Shown here: piece by piece, positions 62,101 through 64,000 of the stretch
Position numbering within the stretch: position 1 is the first letter of the stretch
Layout: the number at the start of each line of letters is the position of its first letter
DNA from: Limanda limanda
Taxonomy: Eukaryota > Chordata > Actinopteri > Pleuronectiformes > Pleuronectidae
Assembly: GCF_963576545.1 (NCBI RefSeq)
Contig: NC_083655.1
Coordinates: forward strand, 17,374,204 to 17,438,203
Direction: 5' to 3'
DNA length: 64,000 nt
Program-made: the position numbers and the translations under genes
The notes under the pieces: model-generated
Databases searched by the model: none
What the model saw: the letters and a program-made list of their open reading frames with translations, nothing else
What the model was told of the DNA's origin: nothing

Positions 62101-64000
62101 GTGTTATTATTCATATGGATGGTTTTCTTACACATGTTAGCTGAGGATGAAAAAAACGAGTTTCTATTCTCAGGTATGTTCCTGGTGTTATAAAGTAATC
62201 ATTGACTGGTGATACATCACTTATAGGGCGATTTGATCCCAATCTACCCCATTATGAATTATAGTGCTGCACATTGACGGGAAATGAAAAATGGTCTTGT
62301 TGACCACTCAAAGCACTTCACATCATGTCTAGTATGTATTATTTACGTGTTTGTGTGTGTGTGTGTGTGTCTGTCTGTGTTTTACAATTTTAATGCCTCA
62401 TATAGGGATGTTAAAGAAACTTGTCCTTCTACATTGAAGTATGATGCACCCACCTCTGTGAGTCACTGTCTAACCCTGACCTCGCAAAGATACTACTTTT
62501 CTTAAAAAGGGCAATCCATCAGGCTAAAACCAACATTTCAGTGCCTTGTTGAGGGCAAAACCCCACAGAGAACCAGGCAGTCTTATTTGCTCTGGAGGAT
62601 GAACACTTGAAGAGTAAAGTGGCCCTGCTGGTGACACCACAGAATGCGAAAATAGCAATCATGCAATCATGGCATATGGTGCTGCCATGACAGTTATTTC
62701 TGAATGTTGCTGCCCCAGCGACAAACAGCACCCATAGTGTTCACAGGAGCTGAAATTAGACTGCAATGAGAGGTTTCTTCTAACACAAAATAATGACTCT
62801 TTGTACTGAAATATTCTAAACATCATTACTGCGACTTTTGACTGTGCACCAAACCTTCTACCAGAGTAGATCCTGACCTGAGCGATGCTAACGCCCAGAC
62901 CAGTGGCTCCCAAGCTTTTTGGCTTGTTACACCTTCAAACAAAGCATTGTCTACTTGCACCATTAGTGTGGAAATAGTTAGAAACCCACAAGAGTTTGTG
63001 AATCCATTATATCACAAGTCTGAAAAAACCCCTGAAATGCCTGTGATCAAAGACAGAAATGTCAAAAAAAGCTAAAAAGTGGACCATGAAATTCTTTGTT
63101 TTGTCAAATTGCTGTTCACAGATCAGAATTGTATTGTATTTCTTGCTAAGAAATTATTTACTTGCTGGGGATGCTACTCCGCCAAGCTTTAGCAGTGGAC
63201 TCCTTTGATGTCAGACTCACAATGAACAAACTTTGAAAAGGATTGAAGTCCATGCTTCAGAACATTCAAACATTCTTCTGGCTACTACGTTACCCAATAT
63301 GCAACTTGACCACTAACATTTTTGTCATTCGGTTGTGTTATGCTGGTAACAGCCTATGGCAACAGTTACTGTAGCCTGAAACATCTGGCCTCAAGCAGAG
63401 AGAAGGAGACAGGTCCGGTGAACTCACTTCTCCACAACACCAGATTTTTCTTTTTTCTTTTATTAACTTGTAGTCTTGTAGGTTTTATTTGACTTACTCA
63501 AAACTTTTCATCAAACTTGTAGCCTTGTGGTTTTTATACAGCGTTTTCTCACATATTAAGGAGAATCTCCCCAACACCTTTAAACAAACTTTGAAGTTTA
63601 ACGTCAGTGGGATTCTATTTCAGAGTCTACATGTGGTTTGCAAGATCCAAAAAACAGCAGTGAAATCATATAACTGAGATGCGATCACTGGGAAATCTCA
63701 TGTGTATGAATTTAGATGAATCATCTTGGCATTTGTTTGCACCATCAGAAGTGGAAGTACCAGTTCTCACCCCTAGCTTGTATGTCATTCTGCTCTCCAC
63801 AGGTTGCTCTGCTTCTCCTTGATCCCATGTTGGCAGACATGTGCCTGCTCGGGCCCACAGCACCCGTGGATTGGGTCTCATTGTTTGTAGCAGCTGTTTA
63901 GTCGGCCTCTCTCAGGAGCTCAGACGATGGCCAATTACCAGGATTTAGGCTGTTAGGAAACAGCTGAGGTGCAGGCAGCTAAACCGCCAGCTTGTCGAGC
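59142..64000. other. terminal intergenic sequence, nothing recognised
   Basis: About 4.9 kb without supported genes. A TG tract lies at 62350-62371. GTTTGAATCCCGC at about 60537 resembles a tRNA B-box, but no A-box or cloverleaf surrounds it. Confidence 0.4.

Overview
This window is vertebrate nuclear DNA, almost certainly from a teleost fish and probably a percomorph. The evidence is large intron-containing genes with GT-AG splice sites, long CA, TG, TCC and ATG microsatellites, and degraded copies of dispersed elements whose ends I recognise from fish genomes. I see no operons, CRISPR arrays or bacterial features. Most open frames of 60-140 codons here are chance frames in introns, intergenic DNA or simple repeats. 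The coding content is three genes, all on the + strand and all reconstructed exon by exon with consistent reading phase.

Layout. (1) About 1-8.65 kb: the 3' half of a neuropilin-1 gene (nrp1). It has seven coding exons (1589-5809) for the linker after the b2 domain, the MAM domain, the transmembrane helix and the cytoplasmic tail ending in Ser-Glu-Ala. A long probable 3' UTR follows and carries 32 uninterrupted TCC units. The 5' part of the gene lies before the window. (2) About 8.65-29.4 kb: no coding exon found. It contains transposon relics, microsatellites, possible conserved noncoding blocks and presumably the undetected 5' noncoding exon(s) and promoter of the next gene. (3) 29.44-40.84 kb: a complete integrin beta-1 gene (itgb1), with 15 constitutive or beta-1A coding exons giving 799 residues. 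An alternative exon encodes a beta-1D-type cytoplasmic tail. (4) 41.59-51.36 kb: a complete rab18 gene with seven coding exons (204 residues), a compact promoter with two ETS-like motifs, and a 2-kb 3' UTR. (5) 51.4-64.0 kb: noncoding DNA with a local segment duplication, a MITE-like element related to one at 12.2 kb, an LTR-retroelement remnant with a tRNA-Pro primer-binding site, and a 450-bp terminal-inverted-repeat element.

The three proteins are not a pathway cassette. Neuropilin-1 is a co-receptor for semaphorin and VEGF at the cell surface. Integrin beta-1 is the main matrix-adhesion beta subunit. Rab18 is a GTPase of the ER, Golgi and lipid droplets. The nrp1-itgb1 tandem, same order and same strand, also exists in human (10p11), so it is old synteny. 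In human RAB18 is several Mb away, so its close position here is a lineage-specific arrangement or one shared among teleosts.

The strongest observation is the beta-1D-like exon at 38992-39069. It is followed by two TGCATG (Rbfox-type) motifs and an AATAAA ahead of the beta-1A exon, which suggests a conserved and possibly muscle-regulated switch of the integrin tail. I found no convincing undescribed system.
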